From Belliella aquatica (GTDB lineage Bacteria; Bacteroidota; Bacteroidia; Cytophagales; Cyclobacteriaceae), in NCBI RefSeq assembly GCF_014637795.1, contig NZ_BMFD01000005.1, forward strand, positions 124,001 through 188,000: 64,000 nucleotides of DNA. The letters run 5' to 3'. Of the stretch, positions 1-8,760 are shown piece after piece. The notes under the pieces were generated by a model, which searched no databases, was not told where the DNA came from, and saw only the letters and a program-made list of their open reading frames with translations. The translations under genes were made by a program, and so were the position numbers. Positions within the stretch are counted from its first letter, which is position 1, and every line of letters starts with the position of its first letter.

Positions 1-350
1 GCAAGCTCGAAGATATGGGGATTGTAAAAAGCGCTACTTTGAACATAGATTTCTCCAAACTTGGCTATGATATTTCCGCTTTCCTAGGAATTTACTTGGA
101 AAAAAGCTCATTATATGACACAGTTATAGATAACTTAAAACAAATTCCTGAAGTAATCAATGCCTACTACACCACGGGAAATTACAGTATTTTTGCAAAA
201 ATCATTTGTAAAGACACGAATCATCTGAGAACTGTCCTTGATAATATTCAGAAAGTAGACGGCATTGATAGAACAGAAACATTAATTGTTTTGGAGGAAA
301 GTATCAACAGACCCATTCAGTTTTTTGACAAGAATGGTAAAACCCAATAA
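1..350 (+). CDS. Lrp/AsnC-family transcriptional regulator (5' truncated)
   Basis: The gene enters from the left edge; the open frame is read from base 3 and already runs upstream of the first ATG at 15. The visible part begins with residues like the end of the Lrp helix-turn-helix (KLEDMGIVKS) and continues into a RAM/AsnC ligand-binding domain of about 85 residues, including the Y-Y-T-T-G-N-Y-S segment typical of the fold. Such proteins bind amino acids or related effectors and control metabolic genes. The effector and targets cannot be told from this fragment. The gene ends at TAA 348-350 and is followed by a palindrome (362-378) and a terminator. Confidence 0.85.
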   Translation, partial: KLEDMGIVKSATLNIDFSKLGYDISAFLGIYLEKSSLYDTVIDNLKQIPEVINAYYTTGNYSIFAKIICKDTNHLRTVLDNIQKVDGIDRTETLIVLEESINRPIQFFDKNGKTQ

Positions 351-361
351 ATCTGAATTAC

Positions 362-378
362 TTTAGATTAAATCTAAA
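362..378. promoter_or_regulatory. 17-bp perfect palindrome, candidate metalloregulator box
   Basis: TTTAGATT-A-AATCTAAA is a perfect 8-1-8 inverted repeat 11 bases after the Lrp stop codon. The 21 bases at 361-381 match the motif in the TonB-receptor leader (44350-44370, minus strand) at 17 of 21 positions and share its TCTAAATAA end with the suf leader (572-592). Its layout resembles a Fur 7-1-7 box. The binding protein is inferred, not known. Confidence 0.45.
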
Positions 379-422
379 TAAAAATTTATTGTAATTAAAC
401 CAATTTTTTTTATAATTTTATT

Positions 423-461
423 AATTAGGCTAGTAATGAAAAAACTAGCCTAATTTTATTT
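423..461 (+). terminator. Intrinsic terminator after the Lrp/AsnC gene
   Basis: A perfect 12-bp stem (423-434 with 444-455) with a 9-base loop is followed by a T-rich tail. It separates the Lrp gene from the suf operon. Confidence 0.8.
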
Positions 462-556
462 TCAAACATCTGTTTTTCATGTTCTTACCATTTTTTTTAT
501 CTATTAAAGATAGATTATTTGAATCGAGATGAACAAAGTAATTTAGATAAATGTTG

Positions 557-592
557 TATCTTCGCATCACAAACTATAATTAGTCTAAATAA
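557..592 (+). promoter_or_regulatory. suf promoter -7 element and overlapping operator motif
   Basis: TATCTTCG (557-564) matches the Bacteroidota -7 consensus TAnnTTTG with one change; no good -33 TTG lies at the usual distance, so the promoter call is moderate. Seven bases further on, 572-592 carries a 21-base motif ending TCTAAATAA that matches 17 of 21 bases of the motif placed 6 bases after the -7 element of the TonB-receptor promoter. The position over the start of transcription suggests a repressor site sensing iron or Fe-S status (inference). Confidence 0.45.
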
Positions 593-601
593 CTCACAAA
601 C

Positions 602-2047
602 ATGAGCAAAGACAATCAAATTCTAGAAGAGCTTACATCAAAAGATTATGAACACGGCTGGTCTGTGGACATGGAGGTAGATGAAGCTGCTACAGGACTG
701 AATGAAGATATAATCAAATGGATTTCTGCGAAGAAAGAAGAACCACAGTGGTTACTTGAGTGGAGATTGAAAGCATTTAAAACTTGGCAAGAGATGAAAG
801 AGCCCGATTGGGCAAATGTCACCTATCCTAAAATTGATCTTCAGGCACTTAAGTATTATTCTGCGCCAAAAAAATCAAATAAACCTAAAAGTTTGGACGA
901 AATAGACCCTGAGCTTCTTCAAATATATGAGAGACTTGGTATTTCGCTAAATGAACAAAAAAAACTTCAAGGCATAGCTGTGGATGCTGTTTTGGACTCC
1001 GTTTCTGTGGGAACAACATTCAAACACACACTTTCTAAGCTAGGAATTGTTTTCTGCTCTTTCAGTGAAGCAGTAAAAGAGCATCCTGAATTAGTGAAAA
1101 AATATTTGGGTTCAGTGGTCCCAATTACTGATAATTATTACGCAGCTTTAAATTCCGCAGTATTTTCTGATGGTTCATTTTGTTACATTCCAGCGGGAGT
1201 GAGATGCCCGATGGAATTATCAACCTACTTTAGAATCAACGCAGCAAATACTGGTCAATTTGAAAGAACTTTAATTGTAGCAGAAGAAAGCTCTTATGTG
1301 TCTTACTTAGAAGGTTGTACAGCTCCGCAGAGAGATGAAAACCAACTTCATGCCGCTGTGGTAGAGATCTATGCTGCAAAACACGCAGAAGTTAAATACT
1401 CTACTGTTCAGAATTGGTTTCCTGGAGACAAAAATGGAAAAGGCGGAATCTACAATTTCGTGACAAAACGAGGTATTTGTGCAGGTGATTATTCAAAAAT
1501 TTCTTGGACTCAAGTTGAGACAGGATCTGCTGTCACATGGAAATACCCTTCTTGTATTTTAAAAGGAGACCACTCAATTGGTGAATTTTATTCTGTTGCC
1601 GTTACTAATAATTATCAGCAAGCAGATACAGGTACCAAGATGATTCATATTGGGAAAAACACAAAATCCAGAATCGTTTCTAAAGGTATTTCCGCAGGAA
1701 AGTCTCAAAACTCCTACAGAGGTCAGGTGCAAGTTATGAAACGTGCTACGAACGCAAGGAACTTCTCACAATGTGACTCTCTACTTATGGGAGACAGATG
1801 TGGTGCACATACTTTCCCTTACATAGACATTCAAAACCCAACGGCTAAAGTCGAACATGAAGCGACAACTTCAAAAATTGGTGAAGATCAACTATTCTAT
1901 TGTAATCAGAGAGGTATTGCTACAGAAGATGCTGTCGCATTGATTGTAAATGGATATGCGAAGGAAGTTTTGAACCAATTGCCAATGGAATTTGCAGTTG
2001 AGGCACAAAAACTTCTCGCCCTTACTTTAGAAGGATCTGTAGGGTAA
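602..2047 (+). CDS. sufB: Fe-S cluster assembly scaffold SufB
   Basis: SufB is the scaffold subunit of the cytoplasmic SufBCD complex on which Fe-S clusters are built. The 481-residue length is normal. The protein carries the SufB/SufD beta-helix core and the conserved segment around [10 protein letters not shown] with Cys about 434 (FYCNQRG), equivalent to the region needed for cluster assembly in E. coli SufB. It is the first gene of a seven-gene operon (602-6609) with short gaps, expressed from a promoter near 557. An upstream motif shared with the TonB-receptor gene suggests metal-responsive control. Identification is firm. Confidence 0.97.
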   Translation: MSKDNQILEELTSKDYEHGWSVDMEVDEAATGLNEDIIKWISAKKEEPQWLLEWRLKAFKTWQEMKEPDWANVTYPKIDLQALKYYSAPKKSNKPKSLDEIDPELLQIYERLGISLNEQKKLQGIAVDAVLDSVSVGTTFKHTLSKLGIVFCSFSEAVKEHPELVKKYLGSVVPITDNYYAALNSAVFSDGSFCYIPAGVRCPMELSTYFRINAANTGQFERTLIVAEESSYVSYLEGCTAPQRDENQLHAAVVEIYAAKHAEVKYSTVQNWFPGDKNGKGGIYNFVTKRGICAGDYSKISWTQVETGSAVTWKYPSCILKGDHSIGEFYSVAVTNNYQQADTGTKMIHIGKNTKSRIVSKGISAGKSQNSYRGQVQVMKRATNARNFSQCDSLLMGDRCGAHTFPYIDIQNPTAKVEHEATTSKIGEDQLFYCNQRGIATEDAVALIVNGYAKEVLNQLPMEFAVEAQKLLALTLEGSVG

Positions 2048-2094
2048 AATTCCCTATTGAATAATTTCAAAATTAATACTGAATAGAATACAAA

Positions 2095-2856
2095 ATGTTA
2101 ACGATAAAGAATCTACACGCCTCAATAGAGGGAACTCCTATACTTAAAGGAATCAATCTTGAAGTAAAACCTGGAGAAGTTCATGCAATCATGGGACCAA
2201 ATGGTTCAGGAAAATCTACTTTAGCGTCTGTATTGGCCGGTAGAGAGGAATATGAAGTAACTGAAGGAGAAGTTTCTTTCAAAGGCAAAAACCTACTAGA
2301 TCTTTCTCCAGAAGATAGAGCTAGAGAAGGTGTTTTCTTAGCATTTCAATATCCTGTAGAAATACCTGGAGTTAGTTCTACAAACTTTTTAAGAACTGCT
2401 GTAAACCAAGTAAGAGAGTATAGAGGTTTGGAATCACTTGATGCCGTGAAATTTCTTTCAATCATGAAAGAAAAGATGAAGCTTGTTGAAATTGATCAAA
2501 AGCTTTTAAGCAGATCTTTAAATGAAGGCTTCTCTGGGGGTGAAAAAAAGAGAAACGAAATATTCCAAATGGCAATGTTAGAACCAACCTTGTCTATTTT
2601 GGATGAAACTGACTCTGGATTGGACATTGATGCATTGAGAATCGTCTCTAACGGTGTCAACCAATTGAAAACTTCAGAAAATGCTACAATCGTGGTCACT
2701 CACTATCAAAGATTGTTGGATTACATTGTTCCTGATTTTGTCCACGTATTATACAATGGAAGAATTGTAAAATCAGGCACGAAAGAACTTGCGCTAGAAT
2801 TGGAAGAAAAAGGATACGATTGGATCAAAGAAGAGGCTGACGCAGCGTCTGTTTAA
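2095..2856 (+). CDS. sufC: Fe-S cluster assembly ATPase SufC
   Basis: SufC is the ABC-type ATPase of the SufBCD scaffold and drives the conformational change that opens the cluster site. The 253 residues show a Walker A (GPNGSGKST, about 34-42), the SufC-type signature [11 protein letters not shown] and a Walker B with [10 protein letters not shown], which is diagnostic for SufC rather than a transporter ATPase. There are no membrane segments. It starts 47 bases after sufB and precedes sufD, the standard order. Confidence 0.97.
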   Translation: MLTIKNLHASIEGTPILKGINLEVKPGEVHAIMGPNGSGKSTLASVLAGREEYEVTEGEVSFKGKNLLDLSPEDRAREGVFLAFQYPVEIPGVSSTNFLRTAVNQVREYRGLESLDAVKFLSIMKEKMKLVEIDQKLLSRSLNEGFSGGEKKRNEIFQMAMLEPTLSILDETDSGLDIDALRIVSNGVNQLKTSENATIVVTHYQRLLDYIVPDFVHVLYNGRIVKSGTKELALELEEKGYDWIKEEADAASV

Positions 2857-2887
2857 TATCCATTTATTCTTCAAACAATCCCCTACC

Positions 2888-4165
2888 ATGACTACTATTA
2901 CAAAAAATAAAGCAACAGATCAATTTCTGGAAAACATAGCATATTTCTCAAATTTTCAGGAATTGAGAAATGAAAGTTTAGCGTTTCTAAAAAATACAGG
3001 TTTGCCTCATTCCAAAGAAGAGGAATATAAATTCACGCAGATCAGTAAGAAGATTGAGCAAAACATCTCTACTTTTCTTGCTGCTGATAAGATTTCAATC
3101 TCAGCTGAACTTATCAAATCAAATCTGTTCGAAGGTTTTGAAGGTGATGTTGTTGTTTTCAATAATGGACTCTTTATCGAAGAGCTTTCGTCTATTTCTT
3201 CTCCCGGTTATACACTTTCTAAGCTATCAGATTCAAACTCTGAGCTGTTAGGTAGTGTAGCCAAAATCGAAAATGATCCATTTGTAGCGCTAAACAATCT
3301 AAGTTTTGAAGATGGGATTCACATAAAAACTGAAAAAGGAAAAAAAGTTGAAAAACCAATTTTGTTCCTTTATTTCAATCAAGCAAATCAAGGTCAAATT
3401 ATTCAGCCTAGAGTTTTGATTGAAGTAGCAGAAAATAGTGAAGTAACTTTCATAGAAAATACTGTTTCGCAAGATGAAGAAACCTACTTTTCCAATACAG
3501 TAGTTGAAGTAAAAGTAGCTCAAAATGCACATGCCTATTATTATAGGTTACAAAATGAAAATAGAAAAGCTATTTCTGTAACTAATTTCGCAACTGATAT
3601 TCACAGATATGCTACCTTCACTTCTGTGGCTTTACAGCTACAAGCCGACATGTTGAGAAATAACTTGACTTTGAATTTATTGGACAAAGGCTGTGTAGGA
3701 AACATGTATGGACTTTATTTACTCAATGGAAAAACCCATGTAGATAATCATACGAATGTGGATCACACTAAGCCAAATTCAGATTCCAATGAATTGTATA
3801 AGGGCATTCTGACTGATTCTGCAAGAGGTGTCTTTAATGGGAAAATTTTCGTCAGACAAGACGCACAGAAAACCAATGCATTTCAGCAAAACAACAATAT
3901 TCTTTTATCTGAAAATGCCATCATCAATACCAAACCTCAGTTAGAGATTTGGGCAGATGATGTGAAATGTTCTCATGGTTGTACCACAGGTCAACTTGAT
4001 GAAGAAGCTTTGTTTTACTTACAAGCGAGGGGAATCGGAAAAGAACAAGCAAGAGGGTTACTTCTCTATGCAGTAGCTGGAGAGGTATTGGAACAAATCG
4101 CCTACGAACCATTCAAAGCATATTGCATCCAACTTGTAGAAGACAGATTGGGTAGCAGTTTTTAA
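2888..4165 (+). CDS. sufD: Fe-S cluster assembly protein SufD
   Basis: SufD is the SufB paralogue that completes the SufB-SufC2-SufD scaffold and helps with iron entry. The 425-residue protein has a variable helical N-terminus and the SufB/D beta-helix core, ending in the family hallmark around CSHGCTTGQLDEEALFYL and the QARGLLLYA segment. It lies 31 bases after sufC and 9 bases before sufS, as expected for co-expression of the complex. Confidence 0.95.
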   Translation: MTTITKNKATDQFLENIAYFSNFQELRNESLAFLKNTGLPHSKEEEYKFTQISKKIEQNISTFLAADKISISAELIKSNLFEGFEGDVVVFNNGLFIEELSSISSPGYTLSKLSDSNSELLGSVAKIENDPFVALNNLSFEDGIHIKTEKGKKVEKPILFLYFNQANQGQIIQPRVLIEVAENSEVTFIENTVSQDEETYFSNTVVEVKVAQNAHAYYYRLQNENRKAISVTNFATDIHRYATFTSVALQLQADMLRNNLTLNLLDKGCVGNMYGLYLLNGKTHVDNHTNVDHTKPNSDSNELYKGILTDSARGVFNGKIFVRQDAQKTNAFQQNNNILLSENAIINTKPQLEIWADDVKCSHGCTTGQLDEEALFYLQARGIGKEQARGLLLYAVAGEVLEQIAYEPFKAYCIQLVEDRLGSSF

Positions 4166-4174
4166 AAAATTTCT

Positions 4175-5398
4175 ATGTCATTAAATATTGAAAACATCAG
4201 AGGAGAATTCCCAATTCTTCACCAAGAAGTGAATGGGCGACCTTTGATCTATTTTGATAATGCTGCAACGACGCAGAAGCCTTTGGCTGTCATTGAAGCC
4301 TTGTCTCACTATTACAAAACTGATAATTCAAATATTCATAGAGGAGCGCACACTTTAGCTGATAGAGCTACGCGCTATTATGAGAATACTAGAAGCTTAC
4401 TCCAATCTTTCCTCAATACAAAAGAAGTTGAAGAAATAATCTTCACCAAAGGTACAACAGAAGGCATCAATTTGATTGCTTCTACTTATGGTAGAAAATT
4501 CATCAATGCTGGGGACGAGATCATTATTTCTGCTATGGAACATCACGCCAATATTGTTCCATGGCAAATGCTTTGTGAAGAAAAAGGTGCACTACTTAAA
4601 ATAATCCCAATCAGTGATATGGGCGAATTGGACATAGAAGCTTTTGACAGCATGCTTTCTTCAAAGACCAAGCTTGTCAGTATTGTCCACGTTTCCAATA
4701 CGCTCGGTACAATCAATCCTGTAGAAGAAATTATTGAGAAAGCCCATGCCATTGGAGCAAAGGTATTGTTAGACGGCGCTCAAAGTACAAGTCATTTGGA
4801 AGTAGACGTACAGTCACTTGATTGTGATTTCTTGGTCTTCTCTGCGCATAAACTATATGGCCCGACAGGTCTTGGGGTGATGTATGGGAAAAGAGAAATT
4901 CTTGACAGCATGCCTCCTTACCAAGGAGGTGGAGAAATGATCAAGGAAGTGACGTTTGAGAAGACAACATACAACGAACTCCCCTTCAAATTTGAAGCAG
5001 GTACTCCGAATATTGGTGATGTAATCGCTTTTGGAAAAGCCTTAGAATTCATCAATAAAAATGGAAAAAACGCTATCAAAGCACATGAAGATGAATTATT
5101 GGAATACGCAACAGTACAGTTGAGTAAAATAAAAGGCTTTATTCCTGTAGGAACTGCGAAAAACAAAATCAGTGTAATTTCTTTTAATATCAACGGAATG
5201 CATCCATTTGATGTTGGTATGATGCTAGATGCTAACGGAATTGCTGTGAGAACGGGACATCACTGTACGCAACCGTTGATGCAGAGATTCGGTATTGAAG
5301 GAACTGTGAGAGCATCATTTTCTGTTTACAATACCAAATCAGAAATTGATAGCCTTGTAGCTTCAGTTTCTAAAATTGCAAAAATCAAGAATAAATGA
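4175..5398 (+). CDS. sufS: Cysteine desulfurase SufS
   Basis: SufS is a PLP enzyme that removes sulfur from L-cysteine, giving alanine and an enzyme persulfide for Fe-S assembly. The 407 residues show the PLP lysine in SAHKLYGPTG (about K226) and the persulfide-bearing cysteine in RTGHHCTQP (about C364), the group-II class V aminotransferase pattern. The stop codon overlaps the start of sufE (ATGA at 5395-5398), so the enzyme and its sulfur acceptor are translationally coupled. Confidence 0.97.
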   Translation: MSLNIENIRGEFPILHQEVNGRPLIYFDNAATTQKPLAVIEALSHYYKTDNSNIHRGAHTLADRATRYYENTRSLLQSFLNTKEVEEIIFTKGTTEGINLIASTYGRKFINAGDEIIISAMEHHANIVPWQMLCEEKGALLKIIPISDMGELDIEAFDSMLSSKTKLVSIVHVSNTLGTINPVEEIIEKAHAIGAKVLLDGAQSTSHLEVDVQSLDCDFLVFSAHKLYGPTGLGVMYGKREILDSMPPYQGGGEMIKEVTFEKTTYNELPFKFEAGTPNIGDVIAFGKALEFINKNGKNAIKAHEDELLEYATVQLSKIKGFIPVGTAKNKISVISFNINGMHPFDVGMMLDANGIAVRTGHHCTQPLMQRFGIEGTVRASFSVYNTKSEIDSLVASVSKIAKIKNK

Positions 5399-5823
5399 GC
5401 ATTCAGGAAATTCAAAACGAAATCATAGACGAATTCCAAATACTTGGAGACGATAGGGAATCAACCATATTTTACATTATGGAATTAGGAGGGAAACTTC
5501 CTGAGATGCCCGAAGAGGATAAAAGTGAAGAGAATATTATTAAAGGTTGTCAATCTAAAGTTTGGCTGACGGCTAGTGAGTCAAATAACAAAATCAACTA
5601 TTTGGCTGATTCCAACACAGATATTACAAAAGGTTTAATCAGTTTGTTAATTAGAGTACTTTCAGGCAGATCGCCTGAAGAAATCATTAAAGCAGAACTA
5701 GATTTTATAGAAAAAATCGGAATGGGAAATATCATTGGATCACAAAGATCTAATGGCCTTGCTGCGATGATCAAACAAATGAAATTGTACGCAATAGCTT
5801 ATCAAGCTAAACTTAATGCATAA
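5395..5823 (+). CDS. sufE: Sulfur acceptor protein SufE
   Basis: SufE takes the persulfide sulfur from SufS and passes it to the SufBCD scaffold. The 142-residue protein has the family core with the acceptor cysteine in IKGCQSKVW (about C52) and the segment around ISLLIRVLSGRSPEEI. It overlaps sufS by four bases and lies six bases before the DUF59 gene. Confidence 0.95.
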   Translation: MSIQEIQNEIIDEFQILGDDRESTIFYIMELGGKLPEMPEEDKSEENIIKGCQSKVWLTASESNNKINYLADSNTDITKGLISLLIRVLSGRSPEEIIKAELDFIEKIGMGNIIGSQRSNGLAAMIKQMKLYAIAYQAKLNA

Positions 5824-5828
5824 ATATT

Positions 5829-6170
5829 ATGTCAGAGACTACAAATAACATGGTGGAAATTCCTAGTCAGGAATTAAAAGAAAAGGTGATAACAGCCATC
5901 AAGCAAGTGTATGATCCTGAAATCCCCGTGGATGTATACGAATTAGGATTGATTTATGAAATAAGCGTTTATCCAGTCAATAATGTTTTCGTGTTGATGA
6001 CACTTACTTCGCCAAACTGTCCTTCTGCCGAGTTTATCCCAAGTGAAATAAAAGATAAGATTCAACAAATTCAGGGAATCAATCATGTTGAATTAGAGTT
6101 GACATTCGATCCACCATATTCTCAAGATATGATGTCAGATGCAGCAAAACTTGAATTAGGATTTCTTTAA
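5829..6170 (+). CDS. DUF59/MIP18-family Fe-S assembly protein (SufT-like)
   Basis: The 113-residue protein is a single MIP18 (DUF59) domain: VYDPEIPVDVYELGLIYEI at the start of the fold and TSPNCPSAEFIP with the conserved Cys. Members act in Fe-S cluster maturation (SufT in other bacteria, Cia2 in eukaryotes), with a role in cluster transfer to clients suggested by family work. Its place directly behind sufE supports that role here. PaaD-type phenylacetate proteins share the domain, but the context argues against them. Confidence 0.9.
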   Translation: MSETTNNMVEIPSQELKEKVITAIKQVYDPEIPVDVYELGLIYEISVYPVNNVFVLMTLTSPNCPSAEFIPSEIKDKIQQIQGINHVELELTFDPPYSQDMMSDAAKLELGFL

Positions 6171-6189
6171 AATTTAAATAGCTAAAAAT

Positions 6190-6609
6190 ATGTATCCAGA
6201 GGATTTAATAGCACCAATGCGTGCAGAATTGACTGAAGTAGGTTTTCAGGAATTCAGAACAGACGAAGATGTAACAAATCATCTTAAAGATCATAAAGGA
6301 ACTACATTTGTTGTGGTAAACTCAGTATGCGGTTGTGCTGCAGGAGCTGCAAGACCGGGTGTTAGGATTGCACTTGATAAGAGTAGTGTAAAACCAACAA
6401 ATCTCGCAACAGTATTCGCGGGTAACGACGTATCTGCCGTCAACAAGATTAGAGAAGCCGTTTTGCCTTATCCTCCATCCTCCCCTGCCATGGCATTGTT
6501 TAAAGATGGCGAATTGGTTCATTTTGTTGAAAGACATCATATTGAAGGTAGGAATGCTCAAATGATCGGTGATCACCTTGTCGAGGTTTTTGAACACTTC
6601 TGTAAATAA
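6190..6609 (+). CDS. BrxA/BrxB-family bacilliredoxin
   Basis: The 139-residue protein matches the BrxA/BrxB (YphP/YqiW) family from MYPEDLIAPMR to the C-terminus. It is a thioredoxin-fold protein with the C-G-C active site at about residues 47-49 (VCGCAAG). In Bacillus these proteins remove bacillithiol from mixed disulfides; whether this organism makes bacillithiol cannot be told here. It is the last gene of the suf operon, 19 bases after the DUF59 gene and just before a terminator, which ties it to Fe-S assembly or thiol protection. Confidence 0.92.
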   Translation: MYPEDLIAPMRAELTEVGFQEFRTDEDVTNHLKDHKGTTFVVVNSVCGCAAGAARPGVRIALDKSSVKPTNLATVFAGNDVSAVNKIREAVLPYPPSSPAMALFKDGELVHFVERHHIEGRNAQMIGDHLVEVFEHFCK

Positions 6610-6610
6610 A

Positions 6611-6636
6611 AAAATGCCCTTCGGGGCTTTTTTTTT
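6611..6636 (+). terminator. Intrinsic terminator ending the suf operon
   Basis: GCCC-TTCG-GGGC hairpin (6616-6627) flanked by an A-run and a run of nine T. Confidence 0.88.
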
Positions 6637-6913
6637 GCTAAAAAAATATAGCAATTTTGTAAGAACGATTCAATAGAATATTTTGCTACAGAAGCAATTC
6701 ATTTTAAATAAAACTTAATTCTAACCAATATTATTGAAAAACAAACCTCCTATGAAATGAATGATGCATAATAGTATTGTTAGACATGAGATGTTGAAAT
6801 TTTACCATTGATACGAATTTTCATGTAAATAACAACCGATTTACCTAACTTAAGGGTTTGAATAGAGTTAAATGATAAAGAAATAAAATAACTATAAATA
6901 ATAATAACCAAAT
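6637..6913 (+). other. Intergenic leader region of citrate synthase
   Basis: This stretch between the suf terminator and the citrate synthase start is AT-rich and has no credible open frame, tRNA or repeat. A weak -7-like TAGTATTG lies at 6772-6779, but no -33 element sits at the right distance. It presumably holds the citrate synthase promoter, which I cannot place. Confidence 0.4.
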
Positions 6914-8203
6914 ATGTCAGATACAGCGAAGTTATCATACGGAGGGAAGGAATACGAACTCCCAGTAATTGAAGGTACAGAAAATGAAAAAGCAATTGAC
7001 GTTGCAAAATTGAGAGCTTTAACTGGCTTGATCACAATAGACCCTGGATTTAAAAATACTGGCTCAACTTCAAGTGCAATCACTTACCTAGATGGTGAAA
7101 ATGGTATATTGAAATATAGAGGTTATGGTATCGAAGAACTTGCAGAAAAGTCTTCATTTTTAGAAGTTGCCTATCTATTAATTTATGGTGACTTGCCTAG
7201 CCAAAAAGAATATGAAAACTTCACAAGAGAAATTACTACTCACACTTTGGTACACGAAGATATCAAGAAAATTCTTGATGGATTCCCATCAAATTCCCAC
7301 CCAATGGGAGTACTTTCTTCTTTGATATGTTCACTTACAGCTTTCTACCCAGAATCTCTTGATCCTACCAGAAATGAAAAAGATGTAAATTTAAGCATCA
7401 TACGTCTCCTAGCTAAAATCCCAACATTTGCTACTTGGGCATTCAAAAACAAGGTTGGTCATCCGGTAAATTATCCTGATAACAGTCTTGACTATTGCTC
7501 AAACTTCTTGAAAATGATGTTTGCACTTCCAGCAGAAAAGTATGATGTTGATCCTGTTGTTGCAAAAGCTCTAGATCAATTATTAATACTACACGCTGAT
7601 CACGAGCAAAACTGCTCTACTTCTACCGTAAGAATGGTTGGTTCGTCTCAAGCAAGCATCTACGCGTCCATCTCTGCTGGTATCAATGCACTTTGGGGTC
7701 CACTTCATGGTGGAGCAAACCAAGCTGTAATTGAAATGCTAGAGGCAATCAAAGCTGATGGTGGAGACACTAAAAAATTCATCGATAAAGCGAAAGACAA
7801 GAATGATCCTTTCAGATTAATGGGCTTTGGACATAGAGTTTACAAGAATTTTGACCCAAGAGCAAAAATCATCAAGAAAGCTGCTGACGATGTATTGGCA
7901 AAATTAGGTGTAAATGATCCAATACTCGGTATCGCTAAAGAACTCGAAGAAGCTGCTTTGAGTGATCAGTACTTCATCGAGAGAAATCTTTATCCAAATG
8001 TGGATTTCTATTCAGGTATTATTTATAGAGCTTTGGGAATTCCTACAGACATGTTTACAGTTATGTTTGCTATCGGTAGACTTCCAGGATGGATCGCTCA
8101 ATGGAAAGAAATGAGAGAAAACAATGAGCCAATCGGTAGACCACGTCAAGTATATACTGGTGCAACTGAAAGATCATACGTATCTATGAACAAAAGAGGA
8201 TAA
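6914..8203 (+). CDS. gltA: Citrate synthase (type II)
   Basis: Citrate synthase condenses acetyl-CoA with oxaloacetate at the entry to the TCA cycle. The 429-residue protein has the type II N-terminal beta domain (SYGGKEYELPVIEGTE) and catalytic segments GPLHGGANQ, GFGHRVYKNFDPRA and the aspartate in NVDFYSGI. Length and N-terminal domain point to the NADH-sensitive hexameric type known from Gram-negatives. The gene stands alone between a terminator upstream and a strong terminator downstream. Confidence 0.97.
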   Translation: MSDTAKLSYGGKEYELPVIEGTENEKAIDVAKLRALTGLITIDPGFKNTGSTSSAITYLDGENGILKYRGYGIEELAEKSSFLEVAYLLIYGDLPSQKEYENFTREITTHTLVHEDIKKILDGFPSNSHPMGVLSSLICSLTAFYPESLDPTRNEKDVNLSIIRLLAKIPTFATWAFKNKVGHPVNYPDNSLDYCSNFLKMMFALPAEKYDVDPVVAKALDQLLILHADHEQNCSTSTVRMVGSSQASIYASISAGINALWGPLHGGANQAVIEMLEAIKADGGDTKKFIDKAKDKNDPFRLMGFGHRVYKNFDPRAKIIKKAADDVLAKLGVNDPILGIAKELEEAALSDQYFIERNLYPNVDFYSGIIYRALGIPTDMFTVMFAIGRLPGWIAQWKEMRENNEPIGRPRQVYTGATERSYVSMNKRG

Positions 8204-8228
8204 TAAAATTATTCTTAAAAATAATCCT

Positions 8229-8263
8229 AAAAGCCTGAGGTTAATTTAGCCTCAGGCTTTTTT
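8229..8263 (+). terminator. Intrinsic terminator after citrate synthase
   Basis: Perfect 12-bp stem (8229-8240 with 8250-8261), 9-base loop, ending in a T-run. Confidence 0.9.
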
Positions 8264-8289
8264 AAAATTTAAAAACATACTCAAAATAT

Positions 8290-8550
8290 ATGAATGCAAA
8301 TACCTTAGATGAAGCCATGGCTCTTACGAAGAAATTCACAACAAAACCATCCAATGAAGAGCTTTTAAAACTTTATGGTTTATATAAGCAAGCCACAGAA
8401 GGTGATAATAAAGGAGAGACACCAGGTGGCTTTGATTTTGTGGCAGCAGCAAAGCATAATGCTTGGTTAAATAATATTGGAAAGAGCAAAGAGGAGGCAC
8501 AGCAACAATATATCTCCTTCGTTAATAGCATCTCCACAAAATATATTTGA
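8290..8550 (+). CDS. Acyl-CoA-binding protein
   Basis: The 86-residue protein is a complete ACBP domain: TKKFTTKPSNEELLKLYGLYKQATEGD, then a P-G-G-F-D segment and the K-x-N-A-W helix. ACBPs hold long-chain acyl-CoA esters in the cytoplasm and buffer or deliver them to lipid enzymes. The YGLYKQAT motif carries the acyl-CoA-contacting residues of the family. It is a single-domain form, separated from citrate synthase by a terminator, so it probably has its own promoter. Confidence 0.93.
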   Translation: MNANTLDEAMALTKKFTTKPSNEELLKLYGLYKQATEGDNKGETPGGFDFVAAAKHNAWLNNIGKSKEEAQQQYISFVNSISTKYI

Positions 8551-8621
8551 TTGATTAACAAAATATTTGTTAATCAAATAAGAATATTATTAAAGAATAT
8601 TCTAAAATCTTTACACAATGT

Positions 8622-8653
8622 ATTGGTAATCCAAATAATTAATTTTACCTTTG
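8622..8653 (+). promoter_or_regulatory. Promoter of the DEAD-box helicase gene
   Basis: ATTG (8622-8625), a 20-base spacer and TACCTTTG (8646-8653) match the Bacteroidota sigma-A pattern TTG-N19-21-TAnnTTTG exactly. Transcription should begin near 8660, giving a leader of about 100 bases. Confidence 0.7.
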
Positions 8654-8690
8654 CAACCGAATTAAAATTATAACATTTTTCTAACCGTGG

Positions 8691-8755
8691 GTTTCCTTAC
8701 TGTCGCTTACTTTGGGATGCTTCTAGGAAATCATGGTTCAGAAGAGTAAGGAAAC
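8691..8755 (+). promoter_or_regulatory. Leader hairpin covering the helicase ribosome entry region
   Basis: GTTTCCTTACT (8691-8701) pairs perfectly with AGTAAGGAAAC (8745-8755), and an inner CTTCT/AGAAG pair (8720-8724 with 8740-8744) lies next to the long stem. The 3' arm ends five bases before the start codon and contains the only purine-rich, Shine-Dalgarno-like stretch (AAGGAAA). A 20-codon GTG-started frame (8687-8749) runs across the structure. The layout suggests translational control, for instance by temperature or by the helicase itself (inference). Confidence 0.55.
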
Positions 8756-8760
8756 ATTTC

